A DNA stretch of 64,000 nucleotides from an uncultured Lachnospiraceae bacterium (GCA_900539715.1 UQDA01000014.1:1-64000), one strand, 5' to 3'. Positions 33,437-42,899 are shown, numbered from the stretch's first letter. Notes: generated by a model from the sequence alone, not told the origin. Made by a program: numbers and translations.

Positions 33437-36076
33437 ATGCGGTATTATTGTGAAGGCAAAGAAGAAGTCCTGCAGCAGGTACAGTCTTCTGAAAAGGGGC
33501 TTTCTACGGCAGAGGCACAGAAGCGTCTGGAAGAAAACGGTAGAAACGCACTGGAAGCGGCAAAGGGAAAATCTCTGTTACGTCGTTTTCTGGAACAGCT
33601 GGCAGACCCGATGATCATCATCCTGCTGGCGGCGGCTCTTGTCAGCGGCGTGCTGGCAGTAGTTGAAAATGACAGCTTTGCAGATGTCATCATCATTCTG
33701 GCGGTGGTTATCATCAATGCTGTTCTTGGTGTTTATCAAGAAAGCAAGGCAGAGAAGGCAATCGAAGCGCTTCAGAAGATGTCTGCAGCGACTTCCAAAG
33801 TTCTGCGTGACGGTAAGATTCAGATCGTTCCCAGCGAAGAGCTGGTTGTAGGCGATGTGGTTCTTTTGGAGGCAGGTGATGCGGTTCCTGCTGACGGACG
33901 TCTTTTGGAGAGCGCGAGCCTGAAGATCGAGGAGGCTGCACTGACCGGTGAATCTGTTCCGGTAACGAAGCTGATAGACCTCATTAACTTAAAGGAAAAT
34001 GAAAAAGACGTTCCTCTGGGCGACCGTAAGAACATGGTATATATGGGCAGTACAGTCGTTTACGGACGCGGCAGCGCGGTTATTACCGGAACCGGTATGA
34101 ATACCGAGATGGGTAAGATAGCGGATGCGCTGGCTCAGGCAGAAGACGGCCAGACTCCTTTACAGAGAAAGTTAAGCCAGCTGTCCAAGATACTGACCTG
34201 GATCGTGCTGGGAATCTGTATCATTGTATTTGGCGTTCAGCTGTTCAGAGCGGGAAGCTTCCACTTTGATGTTATCCTGAATTCCTTCATGATAGCAGTA
34301 TCTCTTGCGGTTGCAGCTATCCCTGAAGGTCTGGCGGCAGTCGTAACAGTCGTTCTTTCCATCGGTGTTACGAACATGTCAAAGAGAAATGCGATCATCC
34401 GTAAACTGACAGCGGTTGAGACTCTTGGCTGTGCACAGATAATCTGCTCTGATAAGACAGGTACTCTGACACAGAATAAGATGACAGTAGTGGATTTCTT
34501 CGGCGAGGATGAAAAAGAGCTGGCTGCGGCGATGGCTCTTTGCAGCGATGCGGAAATCGACGAAAACGGAGAAGTTACAGGAGAGCCTACCGAGGCTGCC
34601 CTGGTAGCATGGTCCGGTAAGCTCGGACAGGACAAGAATCAGCTGAAAAAAGAGCGTGCCCGCGTTATGGAAGCGCCTTTTGATTCCGGTCGTAAGATGA
34701 TGTCCACAATCCATGAAGTCAACGGAAGCTATATCCAGTATACAAAGGGTGCTCCGGATGTGGTTGTGACAAAATGTGCTTACTATTTAAAAGATGGTAA
34801 GGCATGCCCGATGACAAAAGAATATGAGGCAGAAATCTTAAAGGCAAATAAAGCAATGGCAGATAAGGCTCTGCGTGTTCTGGCATGCGCACAGCGCGTA
34901 TGGACAGACAAGCCTGCCAGTGCGGAACCGGCTGATCTGGAGCAGGATCTTTGCTTCGCAGGTCTGTGCGGTATGATCGATCCGGTTCGTCCGGAAGTAA
35001 AAGCGGCCATCGTGGAATGCCGCGAAGCAGGTATCCGTCCTGTTATGATAACCGGCGACCATGTGGATACAGCGGTTGCTATTGCGAAAGAGCTGGGTAT
35101 CATCACAGAGACGACCCATGCTATCACAGGCGCGCAGCTGGATCAGATGGATGATGCAGAATTTGAAAAAGAGTTCCGCAACATCAGCGTTTATGCGCGC
35201 GTACAGCCTGAGCATAAGACGAGGATAGTCAACGCCTGGAGAAACGCGGGCTATATCACCGCGATGACAGGCGACGGCGTAAACGATGCTCCTTCCATTA
35301 AAGCTGCGGATATCGGCGTTGGAATGGGTATCACCGGAACAGACGTAACAAAGAATGTTGCGGATATGGTTCTGACAGATGATAACTTCGCAACAATTGT
35401 CGGCGCAGTAGAAGAAGGTCGTCGTATTTATGATAACATCAGAAAAGCCATTCAGTTCCTGTTGGGCTCCAATATGAGTGAGGTGCTGAGTATCTTCTTT
35501 GCAACGCTGATGGGCTTTACAATCTTACAGCCGGTACATCTGCTGTGGATCAATCTTGTAACAGACTGCTTCCCGGCGCTTGCTCTCGGTATGGAAAAGG
35601 CAGAGCCGGATATCATGAAGCGTAAGCCCAGAGATGCCAAAGCGGGTATTTTCGCAGGCGGCATGGGTATTGATATTGCATATCAGGGTGCATTCATAAC
35701 ACTGCTGACGCTCGGTTCCTATTTCATCGGTCACTACATGGAGAGCGGCGTATGGGAGATTACGAACAGTGCTCATGGCACAACGATGGCGTTTGTTACA
35801 ATGTCTATGGCAGAAATTTTCCACAGCATGAACATGCGCTCTCAGCGTGGAAGTATTTTCAAGCTTGGTTCTCATAACAAGGTTCTGTTCTGGGCAGGTC
35901 TTGGTTCTCTGCTTGCAACAACTCTGGTATGTGAGGTTCCTTTCCTTGCGGCAGCATTTGAATTCACATCCGTTGAGCCGATGGAGTATATTGTTGCACT
36001 CGTAATGGGCGCACTGATCATCCCTGTAGTCGAGCTTGTGAAATTCATCCAGCGTAAGATGAATAAAGAAAAATAA
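33437..36076 (+). CDS. P-type cation ATPase (class II, SERCA/PMR1-like), probably Mn2+/Ca2+ exporter
   Basis: The 879-residue membrane pump has an N-terminal cation-ATPase domain (KGLSTAEAQKRLEENG), TGES in the actuator domain, the M4 PEGLAAVVTVVL ion-binding motif, the phosphorylation site CSDKTGTLTQNKM, and the hinge MTGDGVNDAPSIKAADIG. About ten membrane helices are expected. Sequence alone gives Ca2+-type class II. The upstream yybP-ykoY riboswitch argues for Mn2+ as the physiological substrate, as for riboswitch-controlled YoaB/MgtA-type exporters in Lactococcus and Streptococcus. The end is followed by the rpmE promoter. Confidence 0.9.
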   Translation: MRYYCEGKEEVLQQVQSSEKGLSTAEAQKRLEENGRNALEAAKGKSLLRRFLEQLADPMIIILLAAALVSGVLAVVENDSFADVIIILAVVIINAVLGVYQESKAEKAIEALQKMSAATSKVLRDGKIQIVPSEELVVGDVVLLEAGDAVPADGRLLESASLKIEEAALTGESVPVTKLIDLINLKENEKDVPLGDRKNMVYMGSTVVYGRGSAVITGTGMNTEMGKIADALAQAEDGQTPLQRKLSQLSKILTWIVLGICIIVFGVQLFRAGSFHFDVILNSFMIAVSLAVAAIPEGLAAVVTVVLSIGVTNMSKRNAIIRKLTAVETLGCAQIICSDKTGTLTQNKMTVVDFFGEDEKELAAAMALCSDAEIDENGEVTGEPTEAALVAWSGKLGQDKNQLKKERARVMEAPFDSGRKMMSTIHEVNGSYIQYTKGAPDVVVTKCAYYLKDGKACPMTKEYEAEILKANKAMADKALRVLACAQRVWTDKPASAEPADLEQDLCFAGLCGMIDPVRPEVKAAIVECREAGIRPVMITGDHVDTAVAIAKELGIITETTHAITGAQLDQMDDAEFEKEFRNISVYARVQPEHKTRIVNAWRNAGYITAMTGDGVNDAPSIKAADIGVGMGITGTDVTKNVADMVLTDDNFATIVGAVEEGRRIYDNIRKAIQFLLGSNMSEVLSIFFATLMGFTILQPVHLLWINLVTDCFPALALGMEKAEPDIMKRKPRDAKAGIFAGGMGIDIAYQGAFITLLTLGSYFIGHYMESGVWEITNSAHGTTMAFVTMSMAEIFHSMNMRSQRGSIFKLGSHNKVLFWAGLGSLLATTLVCEVPFLAAAFEFTSVEPMEYIVALVMGALIIPVVELVKFIQRKMNKEK

Positions 36077-36091
36077 AACACAAAAAAGGTA

Positions 36092-36120
36092 TTGCATCCT
36101 GTAGAAAGCTATGCTACAAT
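36092..36120 (+). promoter_or_regulatory. promoter of rpmE
   Basis: TTGCAT, 17-nt spacer, TACAAT. It starts a leader of about 80 nt containing the perfect hairpin at 36127-36152. Confidence 0.7.
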
Positions 36121-36126
36121 GAGTAA

Positions 36127-36152
36127 GCTGTCCGTAGATTATTACGGACAGC
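36127..36152 (+). promoter_or_regulatory. perfect 10-bp hairpin in the rpmE leader
   Basis: GCTGTCCGTA and TACGGACAGC form a stem around GATTAT, with no T-run, right after the expected start of transcription. It may be a 5' stabilising hairpin or the binding site of L31 for autogenous control; the latter is inference. Confidence 0.55.
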
Positions 36153-36206
36153 AAGCGGATGAGAACGAAAAGTAACAATCAACAATATAGAACGAGGTGA
36201 AAGAAC

Positions 36207-36413
36207 ATGAAAGAGGGAATCCATCCTAATTACTATCAGGCAACTGTAACATGCAACTGCGGCAACACATTCGTGACAGGCTCCACAAAGCCCGAGATCC
36301 ACGTTGAAGTTTGCTCCAAGTGCCATTCTTTCTATACCGGCCAGCAGAAAGCGGCTCAGGCTCGCGGACGTATTGATAAGTTCAACCGCAAGTACGGTGT
36401 GGCAAGCAAATAA
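36207..36413 (+). CDS. rpmE: 50S ribosomal protein L31 (zinc-binding form)
   Basis: The 68-residue protein begins MKEGIHPNYYQATVTCNCG and keeps the zinc ligands (CNC and CSKC), so it is the C+ RpmE form rather than the zinc-free YtiA paralogue used under zinc starvation. The C-terminal FNRKYG motif is typical. A CGAGGTGAAAG ribosome binding site precedes the start, and a terminator follows. Confidence 0.97.
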   Translation: MKEGIHPNYYQATVTCNCGNTFVTGSTKPEIHVEVCSKCHSFYTGQQKAAQARGRIDKFNRKYGVASK

Positions 36414-36421
36414 GGATTGCG

Positions 36422-36460
36422 TAAGGTTGAGGTTTGTATAAATCTCAACCTTAATTTTTA
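36422..36460 (+). terminator. intrinsic terminator after rpmE
   Basis: TAAGGTTGAG pairs with CTCAACCTTA, followed by ATTTTTA. Confidence 0.88.
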
Positions 36461-36488
36461 GGTACAGTTCACAGCAAGGGATAAGAGT

Positions 36489-37526
36489 ATGAGCAGGAAA
36501 AGGAAAAAATGTTATTGCGGTATCGGCGGTCAGGCGGTGCTGGAAGGCGTCATGATGAAAAATGAGGACCGTTATGCAGTTGCAGTACGCAAGGCTGACG
36601 GCAGTATTGAAATCAAGAAGGAAGAATATAAAGGAATCTGGGGCGGCAAAAAGGTGACAAAGATTCCTTTTTTAAGAGGAATATTCAATTTTCTGGATTC
36701 TCTCGTCCTCGGAATGAGCACGCTTACATGGTCAGCGCAGTTTTTTGAGGAAGAGGATACCAAGGAGGAAAATAAAAGGACAGTAAAAGACAAAAAGCAG
36801 GAAAAGGTACCGGGCAGCGGAGCGGACAAGCTGGCAACAGGAGCAACGGTGGCGTTTTCCATCGTGCTCGCAGTGGCGATATTTATCGCATTGCCTTATT
36901 TTCTGAGTCTTATTTTTGCAAGGTATATTTTAAATCAGTCTCTGCTGGCCATTGTGGAGGGAGTTCTCAGGCTTTTGATTTTTGTGGGCTATGTGGCGGC
37001 AATATCAGCGATGAAGGATATCAGGCGCGTATATATGTATCACGGGGCAGAGCATAAGTGCATTAATTGTATTGAGCGCGGACGGGAGCTGACAGTGAAA
37101 AACGTCCGGAAAAGCTCACGGCAGCACCGGCGCTGCGGGACAAGCTTCCTTTTATTTGTAATGCTCATAAGCGTTGTATTGTTTATGTTTATCCGTATTC
37201 CTAATCCGATAGCCCGTCTGGCAGTAAGGATACTGCTCGTTCCGGTGATAGCGGGCATTTCCTATGAAATCATCAGATTGGCGGGAAGGAGCGACAACTG
37301 GTTTGTACGGATCGTTTCAGCACCGGGTATGTGGCTGCAGAAGCTGACGACAAAGGAACCGGACGATTCCATGATAGAGGTCGCCATCGCATCCGTGGAA
37401 GCTGTTTTTGACTGGAAAGCATATTTGAAAGGAACTTTCGGATATGATGTGAACGAATGGGAACGTGAAGAAGCGGAAGCAGCAAGAGAAGAAGCGGAAG
37501 AGGTGAGTCAGAATGACTTACCGTGA
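36489..37526 (+). CDS. yqhQ: DUF1385 / YqhQ-family membrane protein
   Basis: The 345-residue protein starts with the family signature GIGGQAVLEGVMMKNEDRYA and has central membrane helices (about residues 105-165 and 225-260) flanking the conserved YHGAEHKCINCIERG segment, whose His, Glu and Cys suggest metal binding. The biochemical function is unknown. A Glu-rich tail ends it. The YqhQ-PrmC-PrfA order is a recurrent Clostridia arrangement, and here yqhQ overlaps prmC by 14 bp. Confidence 0.9.
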   Translation: MSRKRKKCYCGIGGQAVLEGVMMKNEDRYAVAVRKADGSIEIKKEEYKGIWGGKKVTKIPFLRGIFNFLDSLVLGMSTLTWSAQFFEEEDTKEENKRTVKDKKQEKVPGSGADKLATGATVAFSIVLAVAIFIALPYFLSLIFARYILNQSLLAIVEGVLRLLIFVGYVAAISAMKDIRRVYMYHGAEHKCINCIERGRELTVKNVRKSSRQHRRCGTSFLLFVMLISVVLFMFIRIPNPIARLAVRILLVPVIAGISYEIIRLAGRSDNWFVRIVSAPGMWLQKLTTKEPDDSMIEVAIASVEAVFDWKAYLKGTFGYDVNEWEREEAEAAREEAEEVSQNDLP

Positions 37527-38376
37527 GTTGTATGAAGAAGGAAAGGCAGAGCTGGAACAGGCGGGGATAGAGGAAGCATCACTGGATGCCCGTTTGCTTT
37601 TGGAGTTTGTGTGCGGCACATCGCATAGCGATCTTTTGGTGCATGGAAGTCGTGACATGGATGGTGAAAAGGAAAGAAACTATCGGGAGCTGACAGCAAG
37701 GCGGGCGGGACATATCCCGCTTCAGCATCTGACCGGAGAACAGGAATTTATGGGGCTTTCCTTTTCGGTAAATGAAAATGTGCTCATTCCGCGGCAGGAT
37801 ACTGAAGTTTTGGTGGAAGAGGTAATGCGGGCGATAAGCGACGGCTCGCGGATTTTGGATGTATGTACCGGTTCGGGATGCATTTTGCTGAGCCTTTTGC
37901 ATTATTCCAACGGCTGCAGCGGTGTGGGTACGGATATTTCGGAAAAAGCACTGGAGACCGCCAGGGTAAACGCCGGACGGCTGGAAGAAAAAAATGCTGA
38001 ATTTGTGCAGGGCGATCTGTTCGAGAATGTAGAGGGCCGCTTTCATGTAATTGTGTCTAACCCGCCGTATATTGCGACACAGGTCATTGGCGGGCTGATG
38101 GAAGAAGTACGTCTGCATGAACCGATGTGCGCGTTGGACGGAGGAGAGGACGGACTTTATTTTTACCGCAGGATTACAAAAGAGGCGAAGTCCCATCTGT
38201 GTGGGGGCGGACAGCTTTTTTTTGAAATCGGGCATGACCAGGGAGAAGCGGTATCAGAGCTGATGCGTGAGGAAGGATACCGGGATGTGGAGTGCATAAA
38301 GGATTTTGCGGGACTGGACCGGGTGGTCTTTGGAACGCTTTACAGCGGCGATATAATTGAAACAGGAAAGGAATAA
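37513..38376 (+). CDS. prmC: release factor glutamine N5-methyltransferase
   Basis: The 287-residue SAM-dependent enzyme methylates the GGQ glutamine of peptide-chain release factors. The catalytic NPPYIAT motif is present, together with the SAM-binding VCTGSGCILLSLLHY-type loop and IPRQDTEVLVEE. It stops one nucleotide before its substrate gene prfA, a conserved pairing. Confidence 0.95.
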   Translation: MTYRELYEEGKAELEQAGIEEASLDARLLLEFVCGTSHSDLLVHGSRDMDGEKERNYRELTARRAGHIPLQHLTGEQEFMGLSFSVNENVLIPRQDTEVLVEEVMRAISDGSRILDVCTGSGCILLSLLHYSNGCSGVGTDISEKALETARVNAGRLEEKNAEFVQGDLFENVEGRFHVIVSNPPYIATQVIGGLMEEVRLHEPMCALDGGEDGLYFYRRITKEAKSHLCGGGQLFFEIGHDQGEAVSELMREEGYRDVECIKDFAGLDRVVFGTLYSGDIIETGKE

Positions 38377-38377
38377 G

Positions 38378-39460
38378 ATGTTTGATAAGCTGGAGGATCT
38401 GCTGATCCGTTTTGAAGAAATCATGGGCGAATTAAATGAGCCGGATGTTACATCGAATCAGGCGCGGTTCCGCGCATTGATGAAGGAACAGAGCGATCTG
38501 ACTCCTATCGTGGAGGCATATCGGGAATATAAAAAGTGTACGCAGGATATTGAGGATAGCCTGACGATGCTGGAAGAGGAAAGCGATGCAGAGATGAAGG
38601 AGATGCTCAAGGAGGAGCTGGGCGCGGCAAAAGACCGCGTACAGGAGCTGGAGCAGGAATTGAAGATACTCCTTTTGCCGAAAGACCCTAACGATGAGAA
38701 AAATGTTATCGTGGAAATACGCGCGGGAGCGGGGGGAGATGAGGCGGCATTGTTTGCTGCGGAAATCTACCGGATGTATGTGCGCTATGCGGAGCGTCAG
38801 CGCTGGAAGACGGAGACGATGGATGTGGAGGAAATCGGCATCGGCGGTATGAAAAACGTGAGCTTTATGATTTCAGGACAGGGAGCTTATTCCCGATTGA
38901 AGTACGAAAGCGGCGTGCATCGCGTACAGCGGGTACCGGAAACTGAGAGCGGCGGGCGTATCCATACGTCCACGATCACGGTGGCCATCATGCCGGAGGT
39001 AGAGGATTTTGACGTTCAGATAGATATGAATGACTGTAAGTTCGACGTATTCCGTGCGTCCGGAAACGGAGGGCAGTGTGTCAATACGACGGACTCTGCT
39101 GTACGGTTGACTCATCTCCCGACAGGAATCGTAATCTCCTGTCAGGATGAGAAGAGCCAGCTGAAAAATAAGGACAAGGCGCTGAAGGTGCTGCGCGCGA
39201 AGCTGTACGATCTGGAACAGCAGAAGCGTCATGATGAAGAGGCGGAGCTGCGGCGCAGTCAGGTCGGTACAGGTGACCGTTCTGAAAAAATCAGGACTTA
39301 CAATTTCCCGCAGGGAAGAGTGACCGACCACCGCATCAAGCTTACATTGTATAAGATAGACGCCATCATGGACGGAGATATCCAGGAGCTGATAGACCAT
39401 CTTATCGCAGCGGATCAGGCAGCAAAGCTTGCAAGGCTGAATCAGAATGAGATTGCCTGA
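38378..39460 (+). CDS. prfA: peptide chain release factor 1
   Basis: The 360-residue factor recognises UAA and UAG. The catalytic GGQ is in ASGNGGQCVNTTDSAVRLTH; the usual context is GAGGQHVN, so Asn and Cys replace Ala and His beside GGQ, a variant I believe is typical of this lineage. The codon-recognition PET tripeptide (P-x-T) is in RVPETESGGR. The start ATG 38378 gives MFDKLEDLLIRFEEI, the standard N-terminus. The gene ends only 4 nt from the convergent ogt. Confidence 0.96.
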   Translation: MFDKLEDLLIRFEEIMGELNEPDVTSNQARFRALMKEQSDLTPIVEAYREYKKCTQDIEDSLTMLEEESDAEMKEMLKEELGAAKDRVQELEQELKILLLPKDPNDEKNVIVEIRAGAGGDEAALFAAEIYRMYVRYAERQRWKTETMDVEEIGIGGMKNVSFMISGQGAYSRLKYESGVHRVQRVPETESGGRIHTSTITVAIMPEVEDFDVQIDMNDCKFDVFRASGNGGQCVNTTDSAVRLTHLPTGIVISCQDEKSQLKNKDKALKVLRAKLYDLEQQKRHDEEAELRRSQVGTGDRSEKIRTYNFPQGRVTDHRIKLTLYKIDAIMDGDIQELIDHLIAADQAAKLARLNQNEIA

Positions 39461-39464
39461 TATG

Positions 39465-39956
39465 CTAGAGTATTCCTTCCAGTTTTAGCAGGAATTCTTT
39501 TACGGAATCGCCGCAGGCATAGCCGTGGATATCCCCGTTTTTGCGGATGACCCTGTGGCAGGGCACGAGGATAAGGAGGGGATTATCGTGGTTCGCCTGT
39601 CCGACGGCGCGGACAGCTTTGGGGCTGCCGATAAGCTTAGCAATATCCTGATAGCTTCGCGTCTGGCCGTAGGGAATGGTGCAGAGGGCGTCCCAGACGC
39701 GCTGCCGGAACGGTGTTCCCCGGTAGAAGACAGGAAGCTCGAACGCCTTTCGCTTTCCGGCGAAATATTGTGCGAGCTGTTCCTGCGTCCGTTTGGAAAG
39801 CTCTGTTTCCGGTCCGGAATCGGAGAGCGGCGGGTAGGGCTTACCGCTTCCGGGAGGCTTGGCGGCTTCCAGTAAAGACAGCTCCGTGATAAAGCCGTCT
39901 TCCTCCTTCATGGATAAAAGCCCGATGGGGCTGGCAAAAAGATGGCAGAAAGTCAT
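39465..39956 (-). CDS. ogt: methylated-DNA-protein-cysteine methyltransferase
   Basis: The 163-residue suicide repair protein removes O6-alkyl groups from guanine. The acceptor cysteine lies in LVPCHRVI, with RAVGQANHDNP and the helix-turn-helix PYGQTRSYQDIAKLIG. The start (CAT at 39954-39956) follows GAGGAGG on this strand. It overlaps the upstream Cys-rich gene by 4 bp, so the two form a small minus-strand operon convergent with prfA. Confidence 0.94.
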   Translation of the reverse strand: MTFCHLFASPIGLLSMKEEDGFITELSLLEAAKPPGSGKPYPPLSDSGPETELSKRTQEQLAQYFAGKRKAFELPVFYRGTPFRQRVWDALCTIPYGQTRSYQDIAKLIGSPKAVRAVGQANHDNPLLILVPCHRVIRKNGDIHGYACGDSVKEFLLKLEGIL

Positions 39957-40399
39957 TGGCAGCCTCCTCTTTTTTGATACAGGATGATTTCGGGAGCGCT
40001 TCCATTGCAGCCATATGTACATATGAGAAGATAGTCTGCGTCCGCCACGATGCCGTAGCAGCGGTCGCTGCCGGGAATCTCTGTCTGGTTTCCGAAGTAG
40101 ACATTACGGTCTTCCAGCAGCCTGACGGAGCTTTTGTTTGGAAGAGGATATTCCAGATTCACATAAAAACCGTTCAGCAGATTTAAGTCAGTGACATGAA
40201 GATTGGGAATGCCGAGAGAGTTGATATCATCTATCAGCTCTTTTTTTAATGCGTGGAAAGTATTGAAGCCGCCATTTTTAATACACTCGGCGGCAACACA
40301 TGTCCCTCCAAAGGGATGGCCGTCTGTTTTGGTACAGCCGCCGCACTCTGCCCGACGGGGGCAGTCAGAGCAGCAGTCAACGCCGCAAATAGATAACAT
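39953..40399 (-). CDS. cysteine-rich DUF3795-like protein
   Basis: The 148-residue product has nine or more cysteines, mostly in the first 40 residues (CGVDCCSDCPRRAECGGC and later CVAAEC), which suggests a metal or iron-sulfur site. The second half contains SVRLLEDRNVYFGNQTEIPG. It resembles DUF3795-type clostridial proteins of unknown function. It is the first gene of a two-gene unit with ogt, sharing a divergent promoter region with feoAB. GGAGG precedes its start. Confidence 0.7.
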   Translation of the reverse strand: MLSICGVDCCSDCPRRAECGGCTKTDGHPFGGTCVAAECIKNGGFNTFHALKKELIDDINSLGIPNLHVTDLNLLNGFYVNLEYPLPNKSSVRLLEDRNVYFGNQTEIPGSDRCYGIVADADYLLICTYGCNGSAPEIILYQKRGGCQ

Positions 40400-40459
40400 A
40401 GTGATACCTCCTGAAAAATTGACAGCATCATTATATCATTTTCTGAGGAATCATTTCCA

Positions 40460-40488
40460 TTGATTTTTATAATTCATGTGCGTATAAT
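40460..40488 (+). promoter_or_regulatory. promoter of feoAB with possible iron-regulator site
   Basis: TTGATT, 17-nt spacer, TATAAT (perfect -10). The spacer region contains TGATTTTTATAATTCA, an imperfect AT-rich dyad (12 of 16 positions symmetric) that could be a Fur/DtxR-type operator. The promoter is well supported; the operator is speculative. Confidence 0.65.
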
Positions 40489-40556
40489 ATGACAGTGGGT
40501 TACTGTTCGCATCAGCGGCAGAGCCTGTGATGCAGAGGAAAACAGAGGAAAATAAA

Positions 40557-42899
40557 ATGACATTAAAAGAGTTACCTATCGGAAAAACAGCAACGATACG
40601 GACAGTGGGAGGAGAAGGAGCGCTTCGGCAGCATTTTCTGGACATGGGCCTGATACCTCAGGGTGATGTGACGATGGTAAAATATGCTCCAATGGGCGAT
40701 CCGATGGAGCTTCGGATACACAGCTATGAGCTGACGCTGCGGCTGGCGGATGCGGAGAAGATAGAGATAGAGAACGTGAGGGATGCAGAGCATACGGACG
40801 GGAAAAAGCTTCAGAAAGCGATACCTCATCCGGGTCTGGGTGAAGAAGGAAAATATCATCAGAAAAAGCATGAAAATCCGCTTCCGGATGGAGAACTGCT
40901 GACCTTTGCGCTGGCGGGCAACCAGAATTGCGGTAAGACGACGCTTTTTAATCAGTTGACGGGGTCCAGCCAGCATGTGGGTAATTTCCCGGGAGTGACG
41001 GTGGATAAAAAGGACGGTACGGTCCGCGGAAACGGTAATACGCTTGTGACGGACCTGCCGGGCATTTATTCCATGTCCCCGTATTCCAGCGAGGAAATCG
41101 TGACGAGGAATTTTTTGCTGGATGAGCATCCAAAAGGAATCATCAATATTGTGGATGCGACCAATATCGAGAGGAATCTGTATCTGACGATGCAGCTGAT
41201 GGAGCTGGATATCCCGATGGTGCTGGCACTGAATATGATGGATGAAGTTCGGGAAAACGGAGGCTCTATTCTTGTCAATGAGATGGAGGAACTTTTAGGA
41301 ATTCCGGTTGTTCCCATCTCTGCTGCAAAAAATGAAGGGATAGACGAGCTGGTATCCCATGCGCTCCATGTGGCAAAATATCAGGAAAGACCGGTTCAGG
41401 TAGACCTTTGCGACAGCAATGACGATGGTGGCGCAGTACACAGGTGTCTGCATTCCATCATGCATTTCATTGAAGATCATGCGAAGGAGGCAGGGATTCC
41501 GGTACGTTTCGCAGCATCCAAACTGGCGGAAGGCGATACGATCATTATGGAAAGCCTGAAGCTGGATCAGAATGAGAAGGAGACGCTGGAGCATATCATC
41601 AGGCAGATGGAAGCAGAGCGGGGGCTGGACAGGGCGGCTGCAATGGCGCATATGCGTTTTGATTTTATCGAAAAAGTATGTGAGCAGTCCGTGATACGCC
41701 CGAGGGAGAGCAAAGAACATATCAGAAGTGAAAAGATAGACCGCCTCCTGACGGGAAAATATACGGCGCTGCCATGCTTTGCGGGCATCATGGGGCTCGT
41801 GTTTTATCTGACCTTCGGTGTCATCGGAAAATTTCTGGCGGATATTCTGGATATGGGCATCACGGCACTGGGGGATATGGCGGACCGGCAGATGACTGCG
41901 TGGAATGTGAATTCGGTCGTACATTCGCTCGTGATAGACGGGATTTTTAACGGCGTGGGAAGTGTGCTGAGCTTCCTGCCGATCATCGTAACGCTGTTTT
42001 TCTTTCTGTCGATGCTGGAGGACAGCGGATATATGGCGAGAGTAGCTTTTGTGATGGATAAGCTGCTGCGTAAGATAGGATTATCGGGCAGAAGTATTGT
42101 TCCGATGCTGATAGGCTTCGGCTGCACGGTTCCGGGAGTCATGGCGAGCCGGACGCTGCCGTCTGCCCGCGACAGGAAGATGACGATACTTTTGACTCCT
42201 TTTATGAGCTGTTCTGCAAAGCTGCCGATATACGCATTTTTTACGGCGGCGTTTTTTCCGGAGCACGGGGCGCTCGTGATGATAGCGCTGTATTTTGGAG
42301 GCATGGCGATCGGGATATTAGCGGCTCTGGTATTGCGGAAAACGATGTTTGGCGGAGAGGCGGTTCCCTTTGTAATGGAACTGCCTAATTATCGGATGCC
42401 CGGAGCTAAAAATGTGGGGCATCTGCTCTGGGATAAGGCGAAGGATTTTCTGCAGAGGGCGTTTACGGTTATTTTTGCGGCAACGCTCATCATATGGTTT
42501 CTGCAGACCTTTGATATGCATCTGAATATCGTCGCGGATTCGCAGGACAGCATGCTTGCGATGGCTGCGGGCATCATCGCGCCGGTATTTGCTCCTATGG
42601 GATTTGGAGACTGGCGCATCTCAACAGCGCTGATAACAGGCTTTATGGCAAAGGAGAGCGTAGTGTCTACCCTGTCTGTCCTGTTTGGTTCTACACAGGC
42701 GCTGACAGCAGCACTGTCACCGCTTTCTGCGGTAAGCCTGCTTGTGTTCTGTCTGCTGTATACGCCGTGTGTGGCGGCAGTGGCGTCCATTAAAAGAGAG
42801 CTGGGCGGAAAGTGGGCAGTCGGGGTGGTCATCGGGCAGTGTGTGATAGCCTGGATAGCAGCGTTTGTGGTCTATCTGGCAGGAAATATTTTTATATAA
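40557..42899 (+). CDS. feoB: fused FeoA-FeoB ferrous iron transporter
   Basis: The 780-residue protein joins an N-terminal FeoA SH3-like domain (residues 1-75, LKELPIGKTATIRTVGGEG, FLDMGLIPQGDVTMV) through a charged linker to FeoB. The G-domain shows G1 GNQNCGKTTLFNQLTG, VGNFPGVTVDKKDG, DLPGIYSMSPYSSEE and NMMDE. The membrane part carries the two conserved gate regions (GFGCTVPGVMASRTL and a later CLLYTPCVAAVASIKRE), with Cys residues. It imports Fe2+ using GTP. The ATG at 40557 follows AGAGGAAAAT; upstream residues are not FeoA-like. Confidence 0.95.
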   Translation: MTLKELPIGKTATIRTVGGEGALRQHFLDMGLIPQGDVTMVKYAPMGDPMELRIHSYELTLRLADAEKIEIENVRDAEHTDGKKLQKAIPHPGLGEEGKYHQKKHENPLPDGELLTFALAGNQNCGKTTLFNQLTGSSQHVGNFPGVTVDKKDGTVRGNGNTLVTDLPGIYSMSPYSSEEIVTRNFLLDEHPKGIINIVDATNIERNLYLTMQLMELDIPMVLALNMMDEVRENGGSILVNEMEELLGIPVVPISAAKNEGIDELVSHALHVAKYQERPVQVDLCDSNDDGGAVHRCLHSIMHFIEDHAKEAGIPVRFAASKLAEGDTIIMESLKLDQNEKETLEHIIRQMEAERGLDRAAAMAHMRFDFIEKVCEQSVIRPRESKEHIRSEKIDRLLTGKYTALPCFAGIMGLVFYLTFGVIGKFLADILDMGITALGDMADRQMTAWNVNSVVHSLVIDGIFNGVGSVLSFLPIIVTLFFFLSMLEDSGYMARVAFVMDKLLRKIGLSGRSIVPMLIGFGCTVPGVMASRTLPSARDRKMTILLTPFMSCSAKLPIYAFFTAAFFPEHGALVMIALYFGGMAIGILAALVLRKTMFGGEAVPFVMELPNYRMPGAKNVGHLLWDKAKDFLQRAFTVIFAATLIIWFLQTFDMHLNIVADSQDSMLAMAAGIIAPVFAPMGFGDWRISTALITGFMAKESVVSTLSVLFGSTQALTAALSPLSAVSLLVFCLLYTPCVAAVASIKRELGGKWAVGVVIGQCVIAWIAAFVVYLAGNIFI

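Noticed and set aside
40461..40476. Definite Fur box at feoAB
   Set aside because: The dyad has only 12 of 16 symmetric positions in AT-rich sequence and does not match the 19-bp consensus well, so I keep it only as a possibility.
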